Origin: Candidatus Dormiibacterota bacterium
GTDB taxonomy: Bacteria; Chloroflexota; Dormibacteria; Aeolococcales; Aeolococcaceae
Reading direction: 5' to 3'
Length of the DNA: 15,291 nt
Assembly: GCA_955651875.1 (NCBI GenBank)
Contig: CATPAP010000280.1
Coordinates: forward strand, 1 to 15,291
The stretch's first letter is position 1; every line of letters begins with the position of its first letter. The position numbers and the translations under genes were made by a program. The notes below the pieces were generated by a model. That model had not been told where the DNA came from. It did no database searches and was given only the letters and a program-made list of their open reading frames with translations. Positions 1 through 7,018 of this stretch are shown here, piece by piece.

Positions 1-212
1 CCCGGCGTGGACGGCGGCCCTTCGAGGAGCTGACCACCCGTGAGCTCGACGTGCTCAGGCTGGTGGCACGGGGGCTCAGCAACAAGCAGATCGCCTGGCG
101 CCTGGCGATCAGCGAGAAGACGGTCAAGGCGCACATGACCAGCATCTTCGGGCGCATCGGCGTCGCCGACCGCACCCAGGCCGCGCTCTGGGCCCAGCGC
201 CACGGGGTGTGA
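1..212 (+). CDS. LuxR-family DNA-binding response regulator, C-terminal fragment
   Basis: This is the 3' end of a gene that starts left of the window. The readable frame begins at base 3 and ends at TGA 210-212. The visible residues form a complete LuxR/NarL-type helix-turn-helix: an entry segment [18 protein letters not shown], then [22 protein letters not shown] containing the recognition helix, then a closing helix with [14 protein letters not shown]. Proteins of this class usually carry an N-terminal receiver domain phosphorylated by a sensor kinase and bind promoters as dimers. The receiver is outside the window, so a stand-alone LuxR regulator is also possible. A lipoprotein gene follows 84 bp downstream on the same strand and could be a target or partner; that is inference from position only. 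Confidence 0.9.
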   Translation, partial: RRGRRPFEELTTRELDVLRLVARGLSNKQIAWRLAISEKTVKAHMTSIFGRIGVADRTQAALWAQRHGV

Positions 213-296
213 CGGCGCGTCTTAAGACCTTCGGACATTTGCGCGCCGGCCCCAGATGGCCGGACACTGGGCACACAACCCATCGGGAGGATCGAC
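213..296 (+). promoter_or_regulatory. Leader region of the COG4315 lipoprotein gene
   Basis: This 84-bp gap holds a hairpin at 246-263 (arms CCGGCC and GGCCGG, 6-nt loop). It also holds a direct repeat CGGACA at 232-237 and 261-266, and a strong Shine-Dalgarno GGGAGG at 285-290 that fixes the lipoprotein start. The hairpin has no T-run, so it is weak as a terminator for the upstream regulator. The repeated CGGACA could be regulator half-sites, but six bases repeated twice may be chance. I see no convincing -35/-10 pair. Confidence 0.3.
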
Positions 297-818
297 ATGC
301 CAGGCGCAACCGCACGCGGGCTGGTCGCCGCCGCCGCTCTGCTGGCCATCTCAGGCTGCGGCGCGAGCGCCGCCACATCCAGTGGTGGAGGAGCGGGCTC
401 GGGCTCGACCTCGAGCCCCACCCTGGCGACGATGACCATCAGCGGCCACGGCGTCGTGCTCGTGGCCGGCTCGAACTCCATGACGGTGTACCAGTTCGCA
501 CAGGACGTCGCGGGAAGCGGCACCAGCGCCTGTACCGGGTCCTGCATCAGCACCTGGCCGCCGCTGACGGTGTCGGCCGGCACCACGCCCGGAGCCGGGG
601 CCGGAATCACCGGCCAGGTGGGCACGATCACCCGCACCGACGGGCACGGCGTCCAGGTCACGTACAACGGCAAGCCGCTCCACTTCTTCTCGGGGGACAC
701 CAAGCCCGGCGACGCCAACGGCAACTACCCGGGGTGGTCGGTCGTGGCGACGGGGTCGACCCCCGCATCCAGCTCACCAAGCCCGACATCGGCCGGGGGC
801 GGCTACTACGGCGGCTGA
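297..818 (+). CDS. Secreted lipoprotein, COG4315 / PF03640 (Lipoprotein_15) family
   Basis: This 173-residue exported lipoprotein has no known biochemical role. An N-terminal signal peptide with an Ala/Leu-rich core ends in a lipobox (ISGC), so Cys21 would be lipidated and the protein anchored outside the membrane. A Ser/Gly-rich linker (residues 22-42) follows. The family core spans about 44-152: TVYQFAQD near 63-70, a CTGSC pair (Cys79, Cys83) followed by TWPPL (86-90), and then VTYNGKPLHFFSGDTKPGD (121-139) with a closing W. These are hallmarks of the secreted repeat family often seen in actinobacteria. The C-terminus is a low-complexity Ser/Pro/Gly tail. The two cysteines could form a disulfide or bind a metal; this is inference. 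The start is supported by GGGAGG at 285-290, 6 nt before ATG. It is convergent with the epimerase gene, with 13 bp between stops. Confidence 0.88.
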   Translation: MPGATARGLVAAAALLAISGCGASAATSSGGGAGSGSTSSPTLATMTISGHGVVLVAGSNSMTVYQFAQDVAGSGTSACTGSCISTWPPLTVSAGTTPGAGAGITGQVGTITRTDGHGVQVTYNGKPLHFFSGDTKPGDANGNYPGWSVVATGSTPASSSPSPTSAGGGYYGG

Positions 819-831
819 CCCGACGGCCTGC

Positions 832-1857
832 TCAGATGGCCCCCTGAGCGATCGCCGACGTAATCCACGGCACCACCTCGTCGAGCATGTCGTCGAGCGA
901 GGTGGTGGCCTCGAAGCCGAGCACCTCCTTGGCCTTGGTGATGTCGGGGATGCGCCGCTGCACGTCGTGCTCGAAGGGCTCGTCCGACACGAAGCGAAAC
1001 GGCTCCTCGGCGCCGCGGACGCGGTGCCAGATCTTCTCGGCGAGCTCGCGCACGGTGGTGCGCTGCGCGGTCGAGAGGTTGAAGTCGTTGTTGAGCGCGG
1101 CGGGATGCGCCATGGCGGTGACGATGCCGCGGGCGAGGTCGCCCCCGTATGTGTAGTGGCGCGTCTGCTCGCCGCTGCCGAGGATGTGCAGCGGGTCCTG
1201 GCCCTTGAGCACCTTCTGCACGAGGTCGGGCACGACGTGGCTCATCGCCAGCTTGACGTTGCCGCTGAGGATCTCAACCTCCCCGAGGGCGCGACCCTCG
1301 CCGATGCCCACGCAGTTGAACGGTCGCACGATGGTGTAGGGGAGCTTGTACTGGTCCCAGGCGGCGCGCGCGTAGTACTCGACAGCGAGCTTCTGGAAGC
1401 CGTATGAGGAGAGCGGCGGCGGGATCTGCCGTTCCGAGCCCTCGACAGACGGCCAGGATGTCGCCGACTCGAACACCATCGAGCTGCTCACGTAAGTGAC
1501 CTTCTCCAGGCCCCCGTCACGGTGTGCCGCGATGGCCGCGTCACATGAGGCCGCCATGATGCGCTCGTTGGTCGCCAGCAGGTCGTAGGCGTAGGTGTGG
1601 AAGTACGAGATGCCGCCGATCATGGCCGCGCCCGCGATGAAGTGGTCGCAGCTGACCAGCAAGCCGCTGAGCAGGTCCACGTCGCGTGCGTCACCCTCGA
1701 CGAACGAGTACGCAGGATTCTCGTCGTACGATTTGGACACGCGCCCGTACTTCGAGAGGTCGTCGACACCGACCACGGTGTGGTCGCCTCGCAGCAGCTC
1801 CTCGACGATGTAGCCGCCGATGAAACCCTGCGACCCGGTGATCAGGACCCTGCTCAC
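832..1857 (-). CDS. NAD-dependent epimerase/dehydratase (extended SDR, nucleotide-sugar type)
   Basis: This 341-residue protein is a sugar-nucleotide epimerase or dehydratase. The Rossmann NAD motif GSQGFIG lies at 8-14, with an acidic pair (Asp32-Asp33) at the end of strand 2 that favours NAD over NADP. The catalytic SSS is at 124-126 and YGFQK gives Tyr152/Lys156. The C-terminal part (HILGSGEQTRHYTYGGDLARGI, broken here by its own turns) is typical of UDP-glucose/GDP-mannose epimerase relatives. The exact substrate cannot be read from sequence. I chose GTG at 1857 because the first residues (SRVLITG) match the family N-terminus and the start overlaps the glycosyltransferase stop by 4 bp (GTGA), implying translational coupling. 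The frame stays open further upstream, but that part only runs inside the preceding gene. It is the last gene of the three-gene sugar operon. Confidence 0.9.
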   Translation of the reverse strand: MSRVLITGSQGFIGGYIVEELLRGDHTVVGVDDLSKYGRVSKSYDENPAYSFVEGDARDVDLLSGLLVSCDHFIAGAAMIGGISYFHTYAYDLLATNERIMAASCDAAIAAHRDGGLEKVTYVSSSMVFESATSWPSVEGSERQIPPPLSSYGFQKLAVEYYARAAWDQYKLPYTIVRPFNCVGIGEGRALGEVEILSGNVKLAMSHVVPDLVQKVLKGQDPLHILGSGEQTRHYTYGGDLARGIVTAMAHPAALNNDFNLSTAQRTTVRELAEKIWHRVRGAEEPFRFVSDEPFEHDVQRRIPDITKAKEVLGFEATTSLDDMLDEVVPWITSAIAQGAI

Positions 1858-2621
1858 CTGCTCTCGTCTCTGTCGTCTTTCCAGGCATGGGGATGGACGC
1901 GGTACCCGGGGCGGTTGCGCTCGCGACGGGGGCCGAGCGCAGCGAGGTACCAGCGCAGGTAGCGGGGAATCCACTCGCGCACCTTGAAGTTGGACTGTCC
2001 CTGGCTGCGGTCGAGCCAGATGGTGGGGATCTCTGCGATCGGCAGGCCGCGGCGGTGCGCCTTGGCGACCATCTCGATGCCGAGCTCGAACCCCGCGTCG
2101 GACGCGATGCCCACCTCGCGGATGAAGTCCGTCGAATACGCCTTGAACGAGTTGGTGGGGTCGTGCGTGCCCACGCGGGCAACGAGGTGAAGGGACTGGC
2201 CCGCCAGGCGTGAGATGAAGCCCTTGAGCCGTGGACCACCCACCTGCTGGCCACCGCGCATGTAGCGCGATGCGGCGGCGACGACGACACCCCGTTCCAC
2301 GAGCCGCGTGAGCTGGTCGATCTGCATGGGATCGTCAGAGCCGTCGGCCATGGTCACCACGGTGACATCGGCGGCGGCATGCTGGATGCCGAAGCGCAGC
2401 GCGGCCGCCGGCCCGTGGCCCTCGCTGTTGAGCAGCCCGACGACGCGATTGTCCCGCCGCGAGTACTTCTTGACGTACGGCGCCGTGGTGTCGTCGGACG
2501 TGTCGTATACGACCAGGATCTCGCAAGGGAGCTTCACCGCCTCGAGAATGCGGTCGAGGCAGTCGTCGATCTCCGCACCCTCGTTGTAGGCCGGGATCAC
2601 AATGGAGACCCGAGGCCTCAT
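1854..2621 (-). CDS. GT2-family glycosyltransferase (dolichol-phosphate mannosyltransferase-like)
   Basis: This 255-residue glycosyltransferase transfers a sugar from a nucleotide donor. The GT-A fold begins with VSIVIPAYNEG (5-15). The donor/metal motif is MADGSDDP (91-98), matching the DxSDDP type seen in polyprenyl-phosphate mannosyl or glucosyl transferases. An acceptor-side segment DPTNSFKAY (154-162) resembles the matching DPM1 motif. The C-terminus (SNFKVREWIPRYLRWY, 210-225) is amphipathic, and there are no clear transmembrane helices, so the protein probably sits at the inner face of the membrane. Its ATG at 2621 overlaps the dehydrogenase stop by 4 bp (ATGA), and its stop overlaps the epimerase start by 4 bp. 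It therefore probably acts on the sugar made by its neighbours. Acceptor (polyprenyl phosphate, lipid or glycan) is unknown. Confidence 0.9.
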   Translation of the reverse strand: MRPRVSIVIPAYNEGAEIDDCLDRILEAVKLPCEILVVYDTSDDTTAPYVKKYSRRDNRVVGLLNSEGHGPAAALRFGIQHAAADVTVVTMADGSDDPMQIDQLTRLVERGVVVAAASRYMRGGQQVGGPRLKGFISRLAGQSLHLVARVGTHDPTNSFKAYSTDFIREVGIASDAGFELGIEMVAKAHRRGLPIAEIPTIWLDRSQGQSNFKVREWIPRYLRWYLAALGPRRERNRPGYRVHPHAWKDDRDESR

Positions 2622-3817
2622 ATGAGCACGCCCTGGCGGCGGATGTTGAACACGTCGACGACCGGGCGCTTGATGTCGAGGGTCGCGTAACGGGTGTGCG
2701 GCGCGCCGATGACCACGAGGTCGGCGCTCTCGAGCAACTCCTCCTGCGACACCAGGTCAGGGTCGACGGTGACGTAGGGATCGGCGCAGAGCACGCGCTT
2801 GGCCTTGAACGCGAGGATGCGCTTGAGCTTGTACGCGAGCGAGGAGCGGATGTCGTCGGACTCGCCCTTGAACGCGGTGCCGAGCACCCCGACGCTGGTG
2901 GTGGCGAGGTCGAAGCGCCGCTCCAGGCGGGCGACCACGTACAGCGGCAACCCCTCGTTGATCATCATGCTGGTGTGCCCGAGGGTGAACTGGTTGTTGT
3001 TGAAGGCAGCCAGTTGCATGGTGTCCTTGAAGAGGCACGGCCCGGCGGCGAAACCTGGGCCGGGCATGTCCGCCGCGCGCGGGTAGTCCTTGATCAGGGC
3101 ATGCCGGATGCGCTCGAAGTCAAGGCCGAAGTCGTTGGCCATCATGTAGAGCTGGTTCGCGGCTGCGAAGCGGATGTAGCGCCAGGTGTTGGTGAAGAGC
3201 TTGGCGAGCTCGGCCTCCTCGGGCTGCAGCTCGATGAGCTCCGGAGCGAGCCGGGCGAACAGCTGGCGCGCCCGCGCCATCCCCTCCGGGGTGCGCGCCG
3301 AGATGATCTGGGGCAGCTCACGCAGCTCGGTCAGGGAGCGCCCTTGGGCGATGCGCTCCGGGCAGAAGCACACCTGGTTATTCAGCCCGCGAGCCGCGAG
3401 GTAGCGCTCGACGAGAGCCGTGACGCCGGGATAGATGGTGCTGCGCAGCACGATCACCTGGCCCCGGTTGAGGTGGTCGGCGAACTCCGCGATGGCTCTC
3501 ACCACGGCCTGCGGATTGGGGTTGAGATGCTCGTCGACCGGCGTGCCGATGACCACCACGACGAACTCCGCGCCCGCGATCACATCGGGGACGGTGGTCG
3601 CCTCGAGCGCCGCGGTGGCGCGGAGCTCGGCGAGAGGTTCCTGGGCACCGGCCTCGCTAAAAGGGAGGCGCCCGTCGTTGACGATGTCGACCGCCGCCTG
3701 GTTGGTGTCGTACAGCGCCACCCGCAGGCCGCACTGACCCAGCGCGATGCCCAAGGGGAGACCGGCGCGGCCGCAGCCGCCGACCACCACCACGTCGTGG
3801 TCGAGGCGCGCCGCCAC
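2618..3817 (-). CDS. Nucleotide-sugar dehydrogenase (UDP-glucose/GDP-mannose/UDP-ManNAc dehydrogenase family)
   Basis: This 399-residue enzyme should oxidise a nucleotide sugar to its uronic acid with two NAD+. Seen are an N-terminal NAD motif VVVGGCGRAGLPLG (10-23), the middle signature CFCPERIAQGRSL (150-162), the helix with Lys206 and Asn210, the catalytic-cysteine loop GPCLFKDT (259-266, Cys261), and the C-terminal segment GTAFKGESDDIRSS (313-326). The loop reads CLFKD where the family commonly has CLPKD or CIPKD. The start is uncertain. GTG at 3817 leaves 13 residues before the hydrophobic first strand, and GTG at 3889 would add 24 residues but leave only 13 bp to the divergent prenyltransferase gene. 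Neither has a well-spaced Shine-Dalgarno. A TACGAT box on this strand at 3930-3925 is a possible -10. It is the first gene of the operon, overlapping the next by 4 bp. Confidence 0.88.
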   Translation of the reverse strand: MAARLDHDVVVVGGCGRAGLPLGIALGQCGLRVALYDTNQAAVDIVNDGRLPFSEAGAQEPLAELRATAALEATTVPDVIAGAEFVVVVIGTPVDEHLNPNPQAVVRAIAEFADHLNRGQVIVLRSTIYPGVTALVERYLAARGLNNQVCFCPERIAQGRSLTELRELPQIISARTPEGMARARQLFARLAPELIELQPEEAELAKLFTNTWRYIRFAAANQLYMMANDFGLDFERIRHALIKDYPRAADMPGPGFAAGPCLFKDTMQLAAFNNNQFTLGHTSMMINEGLPLYVVARLERRFDLATTSVGVLGTAFKGESDDIRSSLAYKLKRILAFKAKRVLCADPYVTVDPDLVSQEELLESADLVVIGAPHTRYATLDIKRPVVDVFNIRRQGVLI

Positions 3818-3902
3818 CTCCCGATCGGGGATGTCGGACGGCGCTCGAGCAGGCGAGGAAGCGCGAGTGGACAGCGGCGGAAGCCTCACATGGGAAGGGC
3901 AG
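3818..3902. promoter_or_regulatory. Divergent intergenic region with paired CCGATCGG palindromes
   Basis: This lies between the dehydrogenase start (3817, minus) and the prenyltransferase start (3903, plus). A perfect 10-bp palindrome CCCGATCGGG lies at 3820-3829, and a second palindrome CCGATCGG lies at 3908-3915, just inside the prenyltransferase gene. Their centres are 87 bp apart and the flanking bases mirror each other. They could be operator sites shared by the divergent genes, but short GC-rich palindromes also arise by chance. GGGAAGG at 3892-3898 is the Shine-Dalgarno of the plus-strand gene. No clear promoter is visible for either direction. Confidence 0.3.
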
Positions 3903-4793
3903 ATGCCCCGATCGGACCGGCCGAATCGTAGCGGGTGGCGGCTTCTCGACGAACGAAGCGCGGCCGGCGGACGGCCCAAGGCGTGGCTGTTTATCACCCA
4001 CCCCGGGCCGTCGCTGCTGGTCACCGCGACAGTGGTCGCGGCCGCCGGGCTGCTGGGCAGGCAGCTGCCCTCAGCGCGCACGGCGGTGGGCCTCACCCTG
4101 GTGATGCTGCCCACCCAGCTGGCCATCGGGGCGCTCAACGACTGGGCTGACTGGTCGCTGGACGCGCAATCCAAGCCGTTCAAGCCAATCGCGCGCGGCG
4201 CAGTGCCTCGGACCGGCGCGCTGCTGCTGGCGCTGAGCGGTTTCGCGCTGTCGCTCGGTGCTGCGGCGTACCTCGGCCGCGACCTCCTGCTCGCGGACCT
4301 TCTCGCGATCGCGGCCGGGGCCAGCTACGACCTGCTGCTGAAGCGCACCCCGGCCGCGGTGCTGTCGTGGTGGGCGGGTTTCGCCACCGTGCCACTCATG
4401 GCCATGGTGATCACCGGCCGTCGTGGTGGCGCCGTCGCCGGGGTGCCGCTGGCCGGCCTGCTCGCGCTTGCCCTGCTCCTCGCCAACGGGCTCCCCGACC
4501 GCGAGGGCGATGAGCGCGGCGGCGCGCACACCCTCGCCGCAGTTCTCGGAGCGCGCGCCTCGCGCGGGGCCATCAGCGCCGCACTGCTCGCCGCCGCGGT
4601 GTACGCGGTGGCCGTCCGCGGCGTCCTCGGCCAGGCGGCTCTGGCGCTGGTGGCGGCCGCCCTGCTCGCCATCGGGGCGTTGGTCCCCGTGGCCAGACGT
4701 GGTCCGCGGCTCGTCTTCCCGGTCCTGGCGCTGCTCGTGGCGGCAGCGACGGTCAGCTGGCTGGCGGCCCTGGCCGCGGTGGGGGCGACGTGA
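3903..4793 (+). CDS. UbiA-family integral membrane prenyltransferase
   Basis: This 296-residue membrane protein of the UbiA superfamily transfers prenyl groups onto aromatic or other acceptors, as in quinone, heme O or prenyl-lipid synthesis. The first Mg-diphosphate-binding motif is NDWADWSLD (NDxxDxxxD), in the loop after the second hydrophobic segment. The second is the DREGD motif in [12 protein letters not shown]. The YDLLLKRTP segment between them is also typical. About eight or nine hydrophobic helices can be counted, normal for the family. The ATG at 3903 is supported by GGGAAGG 4 nt upstream. Longer in-frame starts (from 3747) would run through the divergent dehydrogenase and give a non-family N-terminus. 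No quinone-pathway genes are nearby, so the substrate is unknown. The last 41 bp overlap, tail to tail, the macro-domain gene. Confidence 0.87.
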   Translation: MPRSDRPNRSGWRLLDERSAAGGRPKAWLFITHPGPSLLVTATVVAAAGLLGRQLPSARTAVGLTLVMLPTQLAIGALNDWADWSLDAQSKPFKPIARGAVPRTGALLLALSGFALSLGAAAYLGRDLLLADLLAIAAGASYDLLLKRTPAAVLSWWAGFATVPLMAMVITGRRGGAVAGVPLAGLLALALLLANGLPDREGDERGGAHTLAAVLGARASRGAISAALLAAAVYAVAVRGVLGQAALALVAAALLAIGALVPVARRGPRLVFPVLALLVAAATVSWLAALAAVGAT

Positions 4794-5340
4794 GCTCCCC
4801 GCCACCAGCCGCCTCGATCTCCCGCTGGAACACGGCGAGGTCGGAGTCGCTGAAGAGCGCGAAGGTGATCTGCCCAACTGGCGTGCCCGGGGCGGCCAGG
4901 GCGGAGCGTGCCTCCGCGACGGCAATCGGCGCCGCCTGCTCGATGGGGAATCCGTAGATGCCGGTGCTGATCGAGGGGCTCACCACCGTGGTCGCGCCGT
5001 GCCCCGCGGCGAGCTCGAAGGAACGCCGGTAGGCCGAGCGCAGCGCGGCGGGCTCGCCGTGCTCCCCGTCGCGCCAGCGCGGCCCGACCGCGTGGATGAC
5101 GTGCCTGGCGCGCAGGCGACCCGCACCGGTGATCACCGCGGACCCCGTCGGACAGACGTCGTAGCGCTCGCGCAGCTCGCTCATCAGCGACGGCCCGGCG
5201 GCGCGGTGAATGGCTCCGTCGACCCCGCCGCCGCCGGCGAGTTGGCTGTTGGCGGCGTTGACCACGGCGTCCGCGGGCACTGTGGTGATGTCGGCGCGGA
5301 CCGCGGTGAGACGCGACTGCGCCGGCTGCGCTGCGACCAC
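4753..5340 (-). CDS. Macro-domain protein, probable O-acetyl-ADP-ribose deacetylase / ADP-ribosyl hydrolase
   Basis: This 195-residue single-domain protein has the MacroD/YmdB-type fold, which binds ADP-ribose and hydrolyses O-acetyl-ADP-ribose or mono-ADP-ribose from acidic residues. The signature runs from VVNAANS (26-32) through [14 protein letters not shown] (36-49), followed by HAVGP (83-87) and the phosphate loop STGIYGFP (125-132). The Asn and Asp used in catalysis by MacroD-type enzymes are present. The start is GTG 5340, which gives a family-like N-terminus ([12 protein letters not shown]). There is no Shine-Dalgarno, but a TAGCAT box lies 6 nt upstream, as in leaderless genes. The C-terminal Pro-rich tail lies inside the 41-bp overlap with the convergent prenyltransferase gene. 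No ADP-ribosyltransferase partner is seen in the window. Confidence 0.9.
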   Translation of the reverse strand: MVAAQPAQSRLTAVRADITTVPADAVVNAANSQLAGGGGVDGAIHRAAGPSLMSELRERYDVCPTGSAVITGAGRLRARHVIHAVGPRWRDGEHGEPAALRSAYRRSFELAAGHGATTVVSPSISTGIYGFPIEQAAPIAVAEARSALAAPGTPVGQITFALFSDSDLAVFQREIEAAGGGELTSPPPRPGPPAS

Positions 5341-5346
5341 GCGTCG

Positions 5347-5352
5347 ATGCTA
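5347..5352 (-). promoter_or_regulatory. Candidate -10 box for the macro-domain gene (leaderless)
   Basis: On the minus strand this reads TAGCAT, fitting the TANNNT -10 pattern, with 6 nt to the GTG start at 5340. There is no Shine-Dalgarno in that gap, so the transcript would begin at or beside the start codon. No good -35 is visible. Support comes from the same arrangement at two other genes in the window. Confidence 0.4.
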
Positions 5353-5365
5353 CGTCGCCGCTCGG

Positions 5366-5371
5366 TACAGT
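5366..5371 (+). promoter_or_regulatory. Candidate -10 box for the aminopeptidase gene (leaderless)
   Basis: TACAGT fits TANNNT and lies 7 nt upstream of ATG 5379, with no Shine-Dalgarno between. This favours ATG 5379 over the in-frame GTG at 5370, which overlaps the box. The box is back to back with the macro gene's TAGCAT, making a compact divergent promoter within 38 bp. Confidence 0.45.
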
Positions 5372-5378
5372 GCTGCGC

Positions 5379-6875
5379 ATGGCCACCGACGACAGCGACG
5401 CCGCCACCGCGCCCGACGTCTCCGAGGACCACCCGGAGAGCGAACGATGGATCTGGATCGGACCTCACGAACCGCCCATGCCGCGCGCTCTCATGGAGCT
5501 GATGTCGAGCGGATGGGCGCCCTTGCCTGATGTTGCCGCGCCGCGCCACCCCGCGGCCGACAACTTCGAGGCTCGCCGGCGTGCGCTGTCGCAACGGTTT
5601 TCGGGCAGGAACCTGGTCATCCCGACGGGACCGCTCAAGGTCCGCTCCAACGACGTCGATTACCGCTTCCGTCCTGGCACCGATTTCTTCTGGCTGAGCG
5701 GCGGCATGGACCCGAATTCGGTGCTCGTCATGGAGGCTGACGGTGGCGGTCACCGCGCCACGCTCTTCGTCGAGCCCCGCAACGACCGCTCAACGCACGA
5801 GTTCTTCACCGACCACAGGTACGGCGAGTTCTGGACCGGACCGCGCATGGGCCTGACCGAGACAAGCCAGCATCTCGGCGTCGCCACCGCTCCGCTCGCG
5901 GATCTGCAGGCCCACCTCGAGCGCCTCGCCGGCGCCGACACCGTCACCGTGCGCGCCATGGACGCGCGCATCGACGCGGCGCTGCCCGCGGCTGGAGCAG
6001 ATGACGAGCTCCTCACCGCGCTGTCCGAGATGCGCCTGGTCAAGGACGGCTTCGAGGTCACCATGCTCCAGCAGGCGGTCGATTCCACGATCCGTGCCTT
6101 CGAGGACGTGGTCAAGGCACTGCCTGACGCGATGGAGTCGGGCGAGCGCGTCGTCGAGGGCGTGTTCAACGCCCGGGCGCGCATCGAGGGCAACGACGTC
6201 GGTTACGACACCATCGCCGCCTCGGGGGCTCACGCCACCGTGCTGCACTGGACGCGCAACGACGGCGACGTCAACTACGGCGACCTCCTCCTCCTCGACG
6301 CCGGGGTGGAGTGCCGCCAGCTCTACACCGCCGACATCACGCGCACCATCCCGGTGTCGGGGACGTTCACGCCCGAACAGCGCGAGATCTACCAGCTCGT
6401 CCTCGACGCCCAGAACGCAGCTCTCGCCGAGGTCAAGCCCGGGGCGCCGTTCATGGCGCCGCACCGCGCGGCGATGCGTGTGCTCACCGAGGGCCTGCAC
6501 CGCCTCGGCATCCTCACCGTCGACCCCGCCGTGGCCATCCGTCGCGACATGATTCTGCACCGTCGCTGGACCATCCACAACACCAGCCACATGCTCGGGC
6601 TCGACGTGCACGACTGCCTCAACGCGCGCGACACGTACTATCACGGCGCGCTGCAGGTCGGCAACGTCCTCACCGTCGAGCCCGGCCTGTACCTCCAGGC
6701 CGACGACCTCACCGTCCCCGAGCGCTACCGCGGCATCGGGGTGCGCATCGAGGACGACGTCCTGGTCACCGGGGACGGTCATCGCAACCTCAGTGAGGCC
6801 CTACCCCGCGACCCGGACGACATCGAGGCCTGGATCGCGCGACTGTCGCGGACCGGAGCGACCGGGACGGTCTGA
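5379..6875 (+). CDS. pepP: Xaa-Pro aminopeptidase (aminopeptidase P, M24B)
   Basis: This 498-residue cytosolic metallopeptidase removes N-terminal residues that precede proline. The N-terminal creatinase-like domain (about 60-200, with DVDYRFRPGTDFFWLSG at 92-108) matches the AMP_N domain of bacterial PepP. The C-terminal pita-bread domain carries all five dimetal ligands: Asp307 (LLLLDAGVE), Asp319 (TADITRT), His404 (NTSHMLGLDVHD), Glu434 (TVEPGLY) and Glu458 (VRIEDD). Length is slightly above the usual 430-470 because of a hydrophilic N-terminal extension of about 25 residues. ATG 5379 was chosen for the -10 box just upstream. It is divergent from the macro gene and convergent with fabF. 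Its stop codon lies inside the left arm of the large inverted repeat at 6864-7001. Confidence 0.93.
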   Translation: MATDDSDAATAPDVSEDHPESERWIWIGPHEPPMPRALMELMSSGWAPLPDVAAPRHPAADNFEARRRALSQRFSGRNLVIPTGPLKVRSNDVDYRFRPGTDFFWLSGGMDPNSVLVMEADGGGHRATLFVEPRNDRSTHEFFTDHRYGEFWTGPRMGLTETSQHLGVATAPLADLQAHLERLAGADTVTVRAMDARIDAALPAAGADDELLTALSEMRLVKDGFEVTMLQQAVDSTIRAFEDVVKALPDAMESGERVVEGVFNARARIEGNDVGYDTIAASGAHATVLHWTRNDGDVNYGDLLLLDAGVECRQLYTADITRTIPVSGTFTPEQREIYQLVLDAQNAALAEVKPGAPFMAPHRAAMRVLTEGLHRLGILTVDPAVAIRRDMILHRRWTIHNTSHMLGLDVHDCLNARDTYYHGALQVGNVLTVEPGLYLQADDLTVPERYRGIGVRIEDDVLVTGDGHRNLSEALPRDPDDIEAWIARLSRTGATGTV

Positions 6876-7001
6876 CCCGCGCGTGTCGAGCAAGTTCTGC
6901 AGCAGGCGAAGGAGCGAAGAACTCGCCGGTGGCGAGTTCGCAGTGACGCTAACGCCTGCGAAGCCTGTCTGCGGCGAGACAGATGCGGGTCAGACCGTCC
7001 C
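6864..7001. repeat. Nested inverted-repeat element between pepP and fabF (REP/MITE-like or structured terminator)
   Basis: The outer arms are a perfect 17-bp inverted repeat: GGGACGGTCTGACCCGC at 6864-6880 and its reverse complement at 6985-7001. Inside are further pairings that nest in order: 6902-6908 with 6953-6959 (GCAGGCG/CGCCTGC), 6913-6916 with 6947-6950 (AGCG/CGCT), and a perfect 9-bp stem at 6919-6939. A separate hairpin lies at 6965-6982 (CTGTCT/AGACAG). The left arm contains the pepP stop codon (TGA 6873-6875), and the element covers nearly all of the convergent gap. No target-site duplication and no ORF are visible. The core GGTCTGACC is itself a near-palindrome, as in REP sequences moved by RAYT transposases. 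That comparison is inference, and a bidirectional terminator or RNA-stabilising structure is the alternative. Confidence 0.6.
6919..6939. terminator. Perfect 9-bp hairpin, possible bidirectional terminator
   Basis: GAACTCGCC and its exact reverse complement GGCGAGTTC are separated by a 3-nt GGT loop. The hairpin lies midway between two convergent genes (pepP and fabF), where a terminator for both is expected. No T-run follows on either strand, so it is not a classical intrinsic terminator, though T-less hairpins are common in high-GC bacteria. It forms the tip of the larger nested structure. Confidence 0.45.
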
Positions 7002-7018
7002 CTTGGTGGACTCGACTC

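Noticed and set aside
1858..1974. A longer N-terminus for the epimerase
   Set aside because: The added residues lie inside the glycosyltransferase gene and are Pro/Arg-rich, and the family N-terminus begins exactly at the coupled GTG 1857.
2696..3931. A 411-codon plus-strand frame opposite the dehydrogenase
   Set aside because: It is a shadow frame with low-complexity composition and no motifs, whereas the minus-strand dehydrogenase has all family signatures.
3890..4183. A longer N-terminus for the nucleotide-sugar dehydrogenase
   Set aside because: The extra residues run antisense through the start of the UbiA gene and do not resemble the family, whose first strand begins just after residue 8 of the chosen start.
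4071..5407. Two long minus-strand frames (4071-4925 and 4325-5407) overlapping UbiA and the macro gene
   Set aside because: Both are Arg/Ala/Pro-rich shadows without motifs. UbiA's DxxD motifs and the macro signatures identify the real frames.
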